Origin: Jiulongibacter sediminis
GTDB taxonomy: Bacteria; Bacteroidota; Bacteroidia; Cytophagales; Spirosomataceae
NCBI RefSeq assembly: GCF_001306455.1
Contig: NZ_LGTQ01000013.1
Location: 62,001 to 126,000 of the forward strand
DNA length: 64,000 nucleotides
Direction of reading: 5' to 3'
Shown here: piece by piece, positions 1 to 7,949 of the stretch
Layout of the letters: each line of letters starts with the position of its first letter
How positions within the stretch are numbered: position 1 is the stretch's first letter
Notes under the pieces: model-generated
Databases searched by the model: none
The model's input: only the letters and a program-made list of their open reading frames with translations
What the model was told of the DNA's origin: nothing
Translations under genes and position numbers: made by a program

Positions 1-869
1 ACATTGCTTCCGTGACCGGTTTCGGTCATGGCGAAACAACCTGCCAGCTCCAGCGTGCCTGTATCTTTGAGGTATTTGTCGTGGTGTTTTTTGGTACCCA
101 ATTGAAAAATAGCTCCACCAAAAAGGCCAAACTGTACTCCAAATTTGATGAGCAAACTGATATTGCCCATAGCCAGTGTTTCAAAAATGGCTGTATTTCC
201 ACCGGGTGAATTGGCTCCGCCATATTCTTCTGGATAGGCATAGGCTCCGTAACCTTGCCGGGCCAGTGCTTTGACCTGATCCAGAACAAGATTTCGCATT
301 TCTTCCTTATCCCGAACTTCTTTTGAGATGTCAAAAAAGGAATCCATGATCAGCTTTTTGGCTTTCTCTTTCAATGGAGCGTATGGTCCATCCAAAAGGC
401 TTTGCATTGCCCTCGGGTCAAAGGCCTTTTCTTCCTCGATTTCATGCTCTGCTTCAGGCGAAATACTTTGATAGAAAGAGAGTTTTGAGAGCTGATGACT
501 TACACCCAGAGCAGCTTCCAGTTCTTCAATGGATTTCCGCACTTTCGGAGCATCCCAGATTTCGTTTTTTGCTCCTGAGGAAGTTTTGGCCATCTGAAGA
601 CCAAGGTCAACCAATGAAATTTTATCAGAAACTTTCATTTGTGCAGACTGCGATTTTATGGCGTCAAGCCAGCTTTTGAAGGTTTCCTCTGATGGTGGAT
701 TCTTCTGGTCTGTCCAGCTGATTAAGGTGTATTGATCATCATATGACAGAAAATCCATGCCTTTGATTTTATCCTGAATGGATTTCATTTCAGACGGGCT
801 CAGTACAGAATCTGACCAGCCAATATAGAAAAGCGGAAGCACCGAAATGATTCCTGGAGAGTATTTCAT
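1..869 (-). CDS. Acyl-CoA oxidase/dehydrogenase family protein, N-terminal part (cut by window edge)
   Basis: Reading the minus strand from an ATG at 869 gives an open frame of 289 codons that runs off the left edge with no stop. Early residues include MKYSPGIISVLPLFYIGWSD. The visible end reads GTLELAGCFAMTETGHGSN, the conserved flavin-site block of acyl-CoA oxidases and related FAD-dependent acyl-CoA dehydrogenases (family knowledge). These enzymes carry out the first, alpha-beta desaturating step of fatty-acid beta-oxidation. A helical N-terminal domain precedes the block. Oxidase versus dehydrogenase cannot be settled without the missing C-terminal half. A 17-bp stem-loop ends one base before the start codon (see separate entry). 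Confidence 0.85.
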   Translation of the reverse strand, partial: MKYSPGIISVLPLFYIGWSDSVLSPSEMKSIQDKIKGMDFLSYDDQYTLISWTDQKNPPSEETFKSWLDAIKSQSAQMKVSDKISLVDLGLQMAKTSSGAKNEIWDAPKVRKSIEELEAALGVSHQLSKLSFYQSISPEAEHEIEEEKAFDPRAMQSLLDGPYAPLKEKAKKLIMDSFFDISKEVRDKEEMRNLVLDQVKALARQGYGAYAYPEEYGGANSPGGNTAIFETLAMGNISLLIKFGVQFGLFGGAIFQLGTKKHHDKYLKDTGTLELAGCFAMTETGHGSN

Positions 870-870
870 A

Positions 871-915
871 GGGTTGAAATCTTTGTTTGTGGTGGTATAA
901 CAAAAATTTCAACCC
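871..915 (-). promoter_or_regulatory. 17-bp stem-loop directly upstream of the acyl-CoA oxidase start codon
   Basis: On the minus strand GGGTTGAAAT (915-906) pairs with ATTTCAACCC (880-871). The stem continues through one U.G wobble and TTTGTT/AACAAA, giving 17 continuous pairs around an 11-nt loop. The stem ends one base before the ATG at 869-867. No U-run follows, so it does not look like a plain terminator for the gene upstream. It could sequester the translation start. Confidence 0.6.
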
Positions 916-947
916 AAGGATTCGATGAAGCCCGAAGGCGAGTGTAC

Positions 948-2048
948 CTAGTTAATTTTTCTCCAGTTGGTTCCGTCTGAAATAATGTGAAGGACTGAAC
1001 TCGCTGGTATGGTCTGGGAGGTAGTCCCTAAGCCTGTTCTAAAAGGAACGCTTGTTGTAATTGCTCCGCCTCCCTGATTTATTATTTTGAATTCATAGGC
1101 TACAAAAGGAAGAGCAGAAGGTAGTGTGACGGTGTGACCGCCTGTACCGACGTAGAAAACTAAAAACTGCTGATCGTTGAGAGCAAAGTCACTGGAAAAG
1201 TCAGAAAGGGTTGAAATTCTTGAACCAGTAATGGCCATGTTTCCATATACCTTGACATTTCCACCGACTTGGAATTTGTCATTTGGAGTTCCGGACAAAC
1301 TTGAGATAGGACGATTGATAGAAACCACATCATTGACAAAGTCTCCTCCAATCAAAGGTGTAGAGCTGTTTGAGTTTTCAATATAAAGTTTATCGGCCGA
1401 GGTTTCCCAGAAGCCGGCCTGGTAACCGATAAGAACGTTATTGTAAAAGCCACCGGTATAGCCTGCCTCATGGCCTAATAGCACTGAACGGTCAGCTCCT
1501 CCGTTTCCACTTCGAAAACCAACACTAACTGTGGAGTTGCTTGGGTTTTCAAGTGCCAGTGAACCTATTCCGACATTGCTGGAATTATAGCTCCAAAAGT
1601 TTTTCATGGCATGATAACCAATAGCCACATTGTCATCATTATTATTTCCCAAACCACTATTGGGTGAATTTGAATAAAGGGCATCTGCACCAATGGCCAC
1701 ATTTCGGTCAGAGAACACACTCCAGTATCCGGAGTTTTTTCCAAGAACTACGTTATCGTTTCCATTAAATCCGCGATTCATGGCATCGTGGCCGATGACC
1801 ACATTGCCACTTGCACTGGTTACAGGGCCGGTAACGGAATAGCCAAGCAAGGCATCTTTTCCCAAAACAAGATTGTCTTTATTGAGGGCATTAACATTGT
1901 TTGAAATATGAGTGGAATTAATGCTTCCGGGCAAAATGGTTACCGAGGTGGTGTTGTTCTGTATTTCATTGACCTGAGCTTCGGCTACATTGAAAATACA
2001 AATGGATAGTATGAAAGTTGGAATAATAGAATGTTTCATTTTTATCAT
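948..2048 (-). CDS. Secreted protein with YadA-like head repeats
   Basis: 366 residues with an N-terminal signal peptide (hydrophobic run to about residue 24, ending AEAQ). From about residue 58 to 215 there are roughly nine repeats of the type NVAIGxxA (NLVLGKDA, NVVIGHDA, NVVLGKNS, NVAIGADA, NVAIGYHA, NVGIGSLA and so on). This is the hallmark of left-handed beta-roll heads in trimeric autotransporter adhesins. A block around 221-245 (KLYIENSNSSTPLIGGDF) and a C-terminal DGTNW segment resemble modules of phage-tail-fibre-like Bacteroidota proteins. No YadA membrane anchor and no T9SS sorting domain are visible, so how it is held at the surface is unknown. A second ATG at 2039 is equally possible as start. 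Confidence 0.6.
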   Translation of the reverse strand: MIKMKHSIIPTFILSICIFNVAEAQVNEIQNNTTSVTILPGSINSTHISNNVNALNKDNLVLGKDALLGYSVTGPVTSASGNVVIGHDAMNRGFNGNDNVVLGKNSGYWSVFSDRNVAIGADALYSNSPNSGLGNNNDDNVAIGYHAMKNFWSYNSSNVGIGSLALENPSNSTVSVGFRSGNGGADRSVLLGHEAGYTGGFYNNVLIGYQAGFWETSADKLYIENSNSSTPLIGGDFVNDVVSINRPISSLSGTPNDKFQVGGNVKVYGNMAITGSRISTLSDFSSDFALNDQQFLVFYVGTGGHTVTLPSALPFVAYEFKIINQGGGAITTSVPFRTGLGTTSQTIPASSVLHIISDGTNWRKIN

Positions 2049-2144
2049 GGTTATTTATCTATTAATTGAATCCAGAATGGTTTTTGGTAGGTGAAAAGAC
2101 TCTGTTCTTTTTACAAATGAAGGGGAACCTTGAGGATGATAAAA

Positions 2145-2160
2145 TCCCTAATCTTAGGGA
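2145..2160. promoter_or_regulatory. Perfect 7-bp inverted repeat, operator-like
   Basis: TCCCTAA-TC-TTAGGGA lies in the 185-bp gap between two divergently transcribed genes, 49 bp upstream of the gldD -7 element. A perfect palindrome with a 2-nt centre looks like a dimeric repressor site rather than a terminator. The regulator is unknown. Confidence 0.4.
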
Positions 2161-2208
2161 GGTGGGTATTTGGCAATAACCAAAGCAATAATTAGTAAGC
2201 GGATTCCC

Positions 2209-2216
2209 TATCTTTG
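2209..2216 (+). promoter_or_regulatory. Bacteroidota -7 promoter element of the gldD operon
   Basis: TATCTTTG matches the Bacteroidota -7 consensus TAnnTTTG exactly, 18 nt before the gldD ATG, which implies a very short leader. No good -33 TTTG is seen at 19 nt upstream. Confidence 0.5.
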
Positions 2217-2233
2217 CGGTCTAAACCAATGAT

Positions 2234-2827
2234 ATGAGTCAAAAACTGAGCGTGTTTGTGGTCTTAGGCCTGATTATTTCTATGACCTCAGGCTGTGGAA
2301 ATGAACAAACTTACGTGCCGAAACCCAAGGGGTATAATCGCATTGACCTACCTCCTCATGAATACAGGCAGTTAGATGAAGAGCATCCCTATACGTTTGA
2401 GTTCTCAAAACATGCAGTGGTAAAGCCTGACACTTTTGCGAATTCTGAACCGCACTGGATCATCCTCTCTTATCCTGATTATGATGCTTTAATTCAGTTT
2501 ACATATAAGTCCCTTGATGGCAGTCCTGAGAAACTCTCAAAGCACATTGATGATGCCTTTAAGTTGGCGGCTAAGCATCATGTTAAAGCGACATCTCAGC
2601 GTGAACAAATCATTGAGTTAAATAATGGAAAAAGAGCGGTAACCATCGAAATCGAAGGAGAGGTGCCCAGTCACTTTCAGTTTTATGTTACCGACACCAC
2701 CAATCATTATTTAAGAGGTGCTGTCTATTTGATGGAACCAACACTGAACGACAGCCTGAGGCCGGTCATTGATTATATGAAAGAAGACTGCCTTCACCTT
2801 TTAGAAACTTTAACCTGGAAGCCCTGA
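2234..2827 (+). CDS. gldD: Gliding motility lipoprotein GldD
   Basis: 197 residues. The signal sequence ends in a lipobox (TSGC, Cys about 21), so this is a lipoprotein. Just after it comes YVPKPKGYNRIDLPPHEYRQ, the family's characteristic proline-rich start. In Flavobacterium johnsoniae GldD is needed for gliding and is linked to the T9SS/gliding machinery (family knowledge). This fits the T9SS cargo proteins encoded at 14.8-19.8 kb. It is the first gene of a tight operon with a DUF2007 gene, cdsA and a CarboxypepD_reg-like gene. Its TGA overlaps the next ATG by one base. Confidence 0.88.
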   Translation: MSQKLSVFVVLGLIISMTSGCGNEQTYVPKPKGYNRIDLPPHEYRQLDEEHPYTFEFSKHAVVKPDTFANSEPHWIILSYPDYDALIQFTYKSLDGSPEKLSKHIDDAFKLAAKHHVKATSQREQIIELNNGKRAVTIEIEGEVPSHFQFYVTDTTNHYLRGAVYLMEPTLNDSLRPVIDYMKEDCLHLLETLTWKP

Positions 2828-3069
2828 TGATTTTCTCTGTTGAATCGCCGGATTGGCAAATCCTGAGAAAGTCAGGAGATGCCATGCAAATGGAATTACT
2901 CAAAAATGAGCTTCTGAATAATGAAATCAATTGTTTTCTGGTCAACAAGAAAGACTCTGTGTATCCTATTTTCGGAGCATACCTTCTTTATGTAGAAAAG
3001 GAGAATGCAGATGTGGCCAAAGCAATTATTGAGAACTTTTTAAATAACGATGACTCAAAAGCTAGCTAA
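2827..3069 (+). CDS. DUF2007 family protein (putative signal-transducing protein)
   Basis: 80 residues, cytosolic, with no signal peptide. The pattern of an N-terminal strand, an A-x-x-x-x-LL-x-N helix and a late 'LYVEKENADVAKAII' helix is typical of DUF2007, an ACT-like small fold of unknown function. Its ATG overlaps the gldD stop (TGATG), and its last 20 nt overlap the cdsA start, so translation of the three is probably coupled. Confidence 0.7.
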   Translation: MIFSVESPDWQILRKSGDAMQMELLKNELLNNEINCFLVNKKDSVYPIFGAYLLYVEKENADVAKAIIENFLNNDDSKAS

Positions 3070-3883
3070 GTACTCAAACCTGACCCAGCGGATTATTGCC
3101 GCCATCATCGGGGCAACGATAATAATATCAGGAATGATGTTTTCCCCTTTGACCTATTGGTTGGTTTTTCTCCTGTTGTCAGTTATGACGCAAGCAGAAT
3201 TTTACCGTCTTGTAGGATTGAATGGAAACATACCCCTCACCATTTACGGGACACTCTGCGGAGTCATCCTCAATATTCTCACTTATTTTATTGAAAGTGA
3301 AGTATGGCCTTTCAAGTTCTATTATGCTGTTATTCCACTGCTGGCCATCACCTTCTTCATTAAGTTGTACAAGCACTCTGATAAACGGCCTTTTGAAAAC
3401 CTCGGATATACTTTTCTAGGCATTATTTATGTGGCCGTTCCCTTTTCACTGGTCATCGAAATCGGGATTGAACCCGAAACCTACCGTCCGCTTTTGATGT
3501 TAGGAATTATGTTGGTGCTATGGGTCAATGATACCGGTGCTTACTTTGCGGGTACACTTATGGGCAAGCGAAAGCTTTTTGAAAGAATATCGCCCAAGAA
3601 AACCTGGGAGGGCTTTTTTGGAGGAGCAATAAGCTCGCTGCTGGTGGCGTTTGTGTTTTCAAGGTTTTATCCTGATTTGGTCTTATGGAAATGGCTGGTG
3701 ATTGCACTTATCATTTCCATTACCGGGACGCTCGGAGATCTGGTGGAGTCTTTGTTCAAAAGAAGCCTGAAGGTCAAAGATTCCGGTAGCCTGATTCCGG
3801 GGCATGGAGGGTTCCTTGACCGCTTTGACGGGCTGTTGCTTTCCATACCTTTTATTCTTACTTTTCTAAAAATATTTTCTTGA
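3050..3883 (+). CDS. cdsA: Phosphatidate cytidylyltransferase CdsA
   Basis: 277-residue polytopic membrane protein (about 7-8 hydrophobic segments). The C-terminal half carries the CDS signature, S-x11-LKR-x3-KD-x5-PGHGG-x2-D-R-x-D, seen here as SLFKRSLKVKDSGSLIPGHGG followed by FLDRFDG. The enzyme converts phosphatidic acid and CTP to CDP-diacylglycerol, the precursor of phosphatidylethanolamine and anionic phospholipids. The start ATG overlaps the end of the DUF2007 gene by 20 nt. The stop TGA overlaps the following ATG (TGATG). Confidence 0.92.
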   Translation: MTQKLAKYSNLTQRIIAAIIGATIIISGMMFSPLTYWLVFLLLSVMTQAEFYRLVGLNGNIPLTIYGTLCGVILNILTYFIESEVWPFKFYYAVIPLLAITFFIKLYKHSDKRPFENLGYTFLGIIYVAVPFSLVIEIGIEPETYRPLLMLGIMLVLWVNDTGAYFAGTLMGKRKLFERISPKKTWEGFFGGAISSLLVAFVFSRFYPDLVLWKWLVIALIISITGTLGDLVESLFKRSLKVKDSGSLIPGHGGFLDRFDGLLLSIPFILTFLKIFS

Positions 3884-4584
3884 TGCTGAAACGAATTTTA
3901 GGCCTTATTTTATTTGCTGTAGCCCTTTTTGGGGCCTTCGAGACGCATGCACAAGGCGAGAAAAAATTCATTACATTCAGCGGTTTTGTTATTGACGGAA
4001 AGAACGATGAACCCCTTCCCGGAGCCTATATTATCAATGAAAGGGCAGGTAGAGGAACGCTGACCAACGACCGGGGTTACTTCGTCATTAATGTTTTTCC
4101 CGGTGATAGTATTGTCTTCAGTTACCTCGGATTTAAGAAGCAGTATCACATCATTCCACGGGATGTTATGTTGTCTTATTCTGCCGTAGTGGAGCTGAAT
4201 GAGGACGCTAAGATGTTAAAAGAAGTTAAAGTTTATCCGTTCTCCAATGAGGAGGAATTCAAACTGGCTCTGGTAGAAATGGAACTTCCTGATGCACGCG
4301 AACGAGCTTACATGGAAGAAAACCTCAGCAGGGATAATTTAGACAGAGCCATGGCGATGCAGGGGATGAGTGCAGAGCAAAATTACCGCTATGCCATGAG
4401 TCAGCAGCTGCAAAGTATTCAAAGGCGGGGATCTTTAACTACGAATCCATTACTAAACCCTATCGCCTGGCAAAGCTTTATACAAAGCATTAAAAACGGG
4501 TCTTTCTCAAATAAGGCTTACAAAAAGGGTGGCTACGCTCCTAAGAACCAAGGTTCGCGAGATGCGATCTTTAACAGCAACTAA
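3883..4584 (+). CDS. Carboxypeptidase-regulatory-like domain secreted protein
   Basis: About 233 residues starting at the ATG overlapping the cdsA stop. A signal peptide ends near THAQG. Residues about 30-110 form a CarboxypepD_reg-like beta-sandwich (SGFVIDGKNDEPLPGAYI, then GRGTLTNDRGYFVINVFPGD), the domain usually found at the N-terminus of TonB-dependent receptors. Here it is followed not by a plug or barrel but by a Met/Gln/Ala-rich helical segment (about 130-175) and a basic C-terminus. It is likely a periplasmic or outer-membrane-associated protein of unknown role. It ends the gldD-cdsA operon. Confidence 0.65.
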   Translation: MLKRILGLILFAVALFGAFETHAQGEKKFITFSGFVIDGKNDEPLPGAYIINERAGRGTLTNDRGYFVINVFPGDSIVFSYLGFKKQYHIIPRDVMLSYSAVVELNEDAKMLKEVKVYPFSNEEEFKLALVEMELPDARERAYMEENLSRDNLDRAMAMQGMSAEQNYRYAMSQQLQSIQRRGSLTTNPLLNPIAWQSFIQSIKNGSFSNKAYKKGGYAPKNQGSRDAIFNSN

Positions 4585-4668
4585 TTTTTAGTTTACAGTG
4601 AGCAGGGGCAGTTTTGATCGAAATAAAAATAACTGCATACTGAAACCGAAAACTGAAAACTGAAAAAA

Positions 4669-5187
4669 CTACTCCTTCCCAAACCACCCCGCATACTTCA
4701 CATAGTTATTTGAAGTACGCATAAAGACCTCGGCGGCCTCAGGTGACAGTTTCTTTAATTCTTTGGCAGGGTTGCCCGCCCAAATCGTTCCTGATGGAAC
4801 ACGTGTATTTTGTGTTACAATTGCTCCCGCTCCAATAATCGCATTCTTCTCAATGTAAGCACCGTCCATCACAATGGCCCCCATTCCGATAAGCACTTCA
4901 TCTTCAATCTGGCAACCATGAACAATAGCATTATGTGCGATGCTGACATTATTGCCCAGTATCGTCTGCGTTTTCTGATAAGTACAGTGAATCACGGCTC
5001 CATCTTGGATGTTGACTCTGTTCCCCATTCTAATGGCATTTACGTCACCTCTGATGACCGCATTGAACCAAACAGTACAATCTTCTCCCATTTCTACATC
5101 GCCCACCACAGTGGCGTTAGGGGCCAGCCAGCAAGAGTCTGGTATTACAGGGGATTTTCCTTCGACAGGAAGTATGAGCGGTTTCAT
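4669..5187 (-). CDS. Gamma-carbonic anhydrase family protein (hexapeptide-repeat)
   Basis: 172 residues, a left-handed beta-helix of hexapeptide repeats. The three zinc-ligand positions are present: His67 (in VIHCT) and His85/His90 (in IAHNAIVHG). So are Trp40, Asn42 and the RGD at 46-48 (WFNAVIRGD). Family members are gamma-class carbonic anhydrases or structurally related proteins; activity cannot be read from sequence. It begins only 2 nt after the GNAT gene, which itself overlaps nuoJ, so it sits in the Complex I transcription unit. Gamma-CA-like subunits are part of Complex I in plants and several protists (established), which makes this neighbour notable. In bacteria most gamma-CA genes stand alone. 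Confidence 0.85.
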   Translation of the reverse strand: MKPLILPVEGKSPVIPDSCWLAPNATVVGDVEMGEDCTVWFNAVIRGDVNAIRMGNRVNIQDGAVIHCTYQKTQTILGNNVSIAHNAIVHGCQIEDEVLIGMGAIVMDGAYIEKNAIIGAGAIVTQNTRVPSGTIWAGNPAKELKKLSPEAAEVFMRTSNNYVKYAGWFGKE

Positions 5188-5189
5188 GG

Positions 5190-5684
5190 TTAAATATCTT
5201 TGGTGAAATGGAGAATAGTTCTGTCGCCTGAAAGTTCTTCTTTTTCAATGGAAAAACCATAGCTCTCAAGGATATGAGCAGATGCGATATTTCTTTGATC
5301 TACCGTGCCCAGCAGTTTTTTGACTTCAGGAAACCCAGAGTAAGTATGGTTCATCATGGCTACGGTCATTTCTTTGGCAAAGCCTTTTCCTCGGCACTCA
5401 GGAAGAACGGCATAACCAATTTCCATGATGTCCTTGGCTTCTTTGACAATCTTCAGATAGCCTATGACCTTTGTGGAGGTTTTATCAATGGCTTTGAAGA
5501 ACCCGAGACTTGAATGTTGAGCATTGGTTTTGAGTTGATATTCAAAACGTTCTTGGGCCTCTCGTTGATTCAAAGCTTTGCCGGTGATGAATTTCATGAT
5601 GCTTTCATCCATTGACATGGAAACCGACAAAGCACGGTCTGAAGCAGAAAGTTTCTCAAAAGAAAGCCGTAAAGAGGCCTTCAT
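5190..5684 (-). CDS. GNAT family N-acetyltransferase
   Basis: 164 residues with the GNAT fold of the RimJ/RimL-like group: an N-terminal FEKLSASDR segment, then the acetyl-CoA loop ECRGKGFAKEM (about 94-104), then the VDQRNIASAHILESYGF block (about 127-144). That last block is characteristic of proteins acetylating amino groups. The substrate is unknown. Its ATG overlaps the nuoJ TGA (TGATG), so it is translated as part of the nuo operon. A role in acetylating a respiratory subunit is possible but only a guess from position. Confidence 0.8.
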   Translation of the reverse strand: MKASLRLSFEKLSASDRALSVSMSMDESIMKFITGKALNQREAQERFEYQLKTNAQHSSLGFFKAIDKTSTKVIGYLKIVKEAKDIMEIGYAVLPECRGKGFAKEMTVAMMNHTYSGFPEVKKLLGTVDQRNIASAHILESYGFSIEKEELSGDRTILHFTKDI

Positions 5685-6229
5685 CAGAAGTTTCTTTCGC
5701 CTTTTTCTTTTCTTCCGAGCATTACGGCTCCACTCATGGCAATCAAAAACAGAACTGAAACCAACTCAAACGGCAAAAGGTATTTGCTATAAAGCAATTG
5801 ACCAAGCGTTTCAATGAAACCGGTTTTGATTTGATATGTAGAAGGATCAATTTTCTGACTTTCTGTAAGTCGAATAGCGGCAACCAGTATTACACCTATG
5901 GTACCACCAACGATGCTGGCTCCAATAACGATCTTGTTATTATCAAGTTCAGGAGCCTCATCTTTGATGTTCAAAAACATGACTACGAAAAGGAAAAGAA
6001 CCATAATTGCACCTGCATAAACCACAATATTTACAGCTGCCAAAAATTGAGCATTCAGCAAAACATAATGTGCAGATAAGGAAAAGAAGGTCATGATCAG
6101 ATAGATCACGCTATGAATCGGGTTTTTAGACAAAATGGTACCCAAAGCACCGAACAAAGTCAAAACTGAAACAGCGTAAAATGACCACTGAGTCATTGTC
6201 AGGTTTTTAATAGTTTCCAGAGTTTCCAT
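5684..6229 (-). CDS. nuoJ: NADH-quinone oxidoreductase subunit J
   Basis: 181 residues and about five transmembrane segments. The ILSKNPIHSVIYLIMTFFSLSAHYVLL block and the VVYAGAIMVLFLFVVM segment are characteristic of NuoJ/ND6. It is part of the membrane arm of Complex I at the quinone-channel/proton-pump junction. nuoK, L, M and N, which normally follow, are absent; a GNAT gene overlaps its stop instead. Confidence 0.93.
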   Translation of the reverse strand: METLETIKNLTMTQWSFYAVSVLTLFGALGTILSKNPIHSVIYLIMTFFSLSAHYVLLNAQFLAAVNIVVYAGAIMVLFLFVVMFLNIKDEAPELDNNKIVIGASIVGGTIGVILVAAIRLTESQKIDPSTYQIKTGFIETLGQLLYSKYLLPFELVSVLFLIAMSGAVMLGRKEKGERNF

Positions 6230-6233
6230 TGGT

Positions 6234-6800
6234 CTAGTAATTTACCGGTTTTTGTTGTTCCCAAAGTTTTTGCATTTCCTCTTTAGTCCATGCATCACGC
6301 TCATAGCGGTCATCCATATCTTCTACCAGCTGATCTTTGCCATAGATTACCTGATCTCTGCTGGTAAATACCGGCACAAATTTATCATGACGAAGGTAGA
6401 CGGCCTCTTTAGGGCAAGCCTCTTCACAAAGGCCACAGAAAATACATCTGAGCATATTGACCTCATAAGCAGCCGCATACTTTTCTTCCCGGTAAAGGTG
6501 TTCTTCACCTTTTTCACGTTCAGCTGCGACCATAGAGATAGCTTCTGCCGGACAGGCCACGGCACAAAGACCACAGGCCGTACATCTTTCACGACCCTCT
6601 TCATCTCTTTTTAAGATGTGATGACCTCTGAAGATAGGTCCCAGATAGCGGGTTTGCTCCGGGTAACGAATCGTCGCTTTCTTAGAGAAAAAGTGTTTAA
6701 GCGTAATGCCCATGCCTTTGGCAATACCCGGCAGATAACTTTTCTCAGCCAGCGTCAAAGGCGTTTTATCGGTCTTTTTTGATCTGTTGGTCAGTTGCAT
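6234..6800 (-). CDS. nuoI: NADH-quinone oxidoreductase subunit I
   Basis: 188 residues, peripheral subunit carrying clusters N6a and N6b. Two 4Fe-4S motifs are complete: C73-x2-C76-x2-C79-x3-C83-P and C119-x2-C122-x2-C125-x3-C129-P. It passes electrons towards NuoB and the quinone site. It lies 1 nt after nuoH and 4 nt before nuoJ. Confidence 0.95.
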   Translation of the reverse strand: MQLTNRSKKTDKTPLTLAEKSYLPGIAKGMGITLKHFFSKKATIRYPEQTRYLGPIFRGHHILKRDEEGRERCTACGLCAVACPAEAISMVAAEREKGEEHLYREEKYAAAYEVNMLRCIFCGLCEEACPKEAVYLRHDKFVPVFTSRDQVIYGKDQLVEDMDDRYERDAWTKEEMQKLWEQQKPVNY

Positions 6801-6801
6801 A

Positions 6802-7944
6802 TTAAACGCTTGTTTTCTTAGATTTCATAAGGGCTGATCCGGCATAGAGCAAGGCAATGAAAACACCAAGACCTATCCAATTTACCAATAAAGGCTGATT
6901 AGAGAGCTCTGCAGCAGCAGTAATGATCATATTGACTACCGCTAATGGAATTAAGCCTTTCCAACCTAAATCCATCAATTGATCATAACGGAAACGTGGT
7001 AAAGTCCATCTTACCCACATATATACAAAAATGAAGAAGGCGATTTTACCAAAGAAAACCAAAGTCCCCACTAAAGTAGCCAGATTATGACCTGTTACTT
7101 CTCCCATTTTTGAGGTTAATGCTGAGTAAACCCAGTCCATTCCTGGATAGTTGAAACCTCCGAAAAACAAAGTGGCTATTACAGCAGATGAAATAAACAT
7201 ATTCACATACTCGCTGAATAGGAAAAGACCCAGTTTCATAGAACCATATTCTGTATGGTAACCAGCAACCAGTTCGTTTTCTGATTCTGGAAGGTCAAAC
7301 GGAGTACGGTTACATTCTGCAAAAGAACAGGTAAGAAAGATGATAAAGCCCAATGGCTGGTAAAATACGTTCCAGTTCATTCCGTGTTGCTCCTCCACTA
7401 TAGTTCTCAATGATAGTGAACCAGACATCATCAAAACAGCGATAATAGATAGACCCATGGCCAGCTCATAAGAGATGTTTTGAGAAGCTGCTCTGATAGC
7501 ACCGTAAAGGGAGTATTTATTATTTGAGGCCCAGCCTCCAATCAGGATTCCATACACTCCAAGAGAAACCACTCCGAAAACCCAAAGGATTCCGATATTG
7601 ACCTCAATGCCTTGAACCAAAATTTCATGACCATCATAAAGAATGCTATCTCCAAAAGGAATAACAGCACTTGTCATTAAAGCCGTTAACATGGCCAGAG
7701 AGGGCCCAAGAATAAATAGCCATTTATCGGCCAGAGTTGGAATAAAGTCTTCCTTAAAAAACAGTTTTCCTGCATCAGCCAGAGGTTGCAGAAGACCGAA
7801 AGGTCCTGCTCTGTCGGGCCCCACACGATCCTGTATAAAAGCTGCGATAACTCTCTCAAAGTAGGTTTCATAGGCAGCTATACCTAAGGAGAGAGCAAAA
7901 ATGCCTAAAATAATGAGCGATTTGATCAGAAAAACTGAATCCAT
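6802..7944 (-). CDS. nuoH: NADH-quinone oxidoreductase subunit H
   Basis: 380 residues with about eight to nine transmembrane helices. The ERxxAAxQDRxGPxRxGPxGLLQPLADxxKLxxKED loop (about 30-66) is the signature of NuoH/ND1. A PFDLPEsEnELVAGYhtEYgsmk loop carries the conserved acidic residues near the quinone chamber. It joins the hydrophilic arm to the membrane arm. It starts 5 nt after nuoG. Confidence 0.96.
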   Translation of the reverse strand: MDSVFLIKSLIILGIFALSLGIAAYETYFERVIAAFIQDRVGPDRAGPFGLLQPLADAGKLFFKEDFIPTLADKWLFILGPSLAMLTALMTSAVIPFGDSILYDGHEILVQGIEVNIGILWVFGVVSLGVYGILIGGWASNNKYSLYGAIRAASQNISYELAMGLSIIAVLMMSGSLSLRTIVEEQHGMNWNVFYQPLGFIIFLTCSFAECNRTPFDLPESENELVAGYHTEYGSMKLGLFLFSEYVNMFISSAVIATLFFGGFNYPGMDWVYSALTSKMGEVTGHNLATLVGTLVFFGKIAFFIFVYMWVRWTLPRFRYDQLMDLGWKGLIPLAVVNMIITAAAELSNQPLLVNWIGLGVFIALLYAGSALMKSKKTSV

Positions 7945-7949
7945 TCAGC

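Noticed and set aside
26-334. 102-codon minus-strand frame at the left edge
   Set aside because: A different frame of the same strand reads a clear acyl-CoA oxidase through this stretch.
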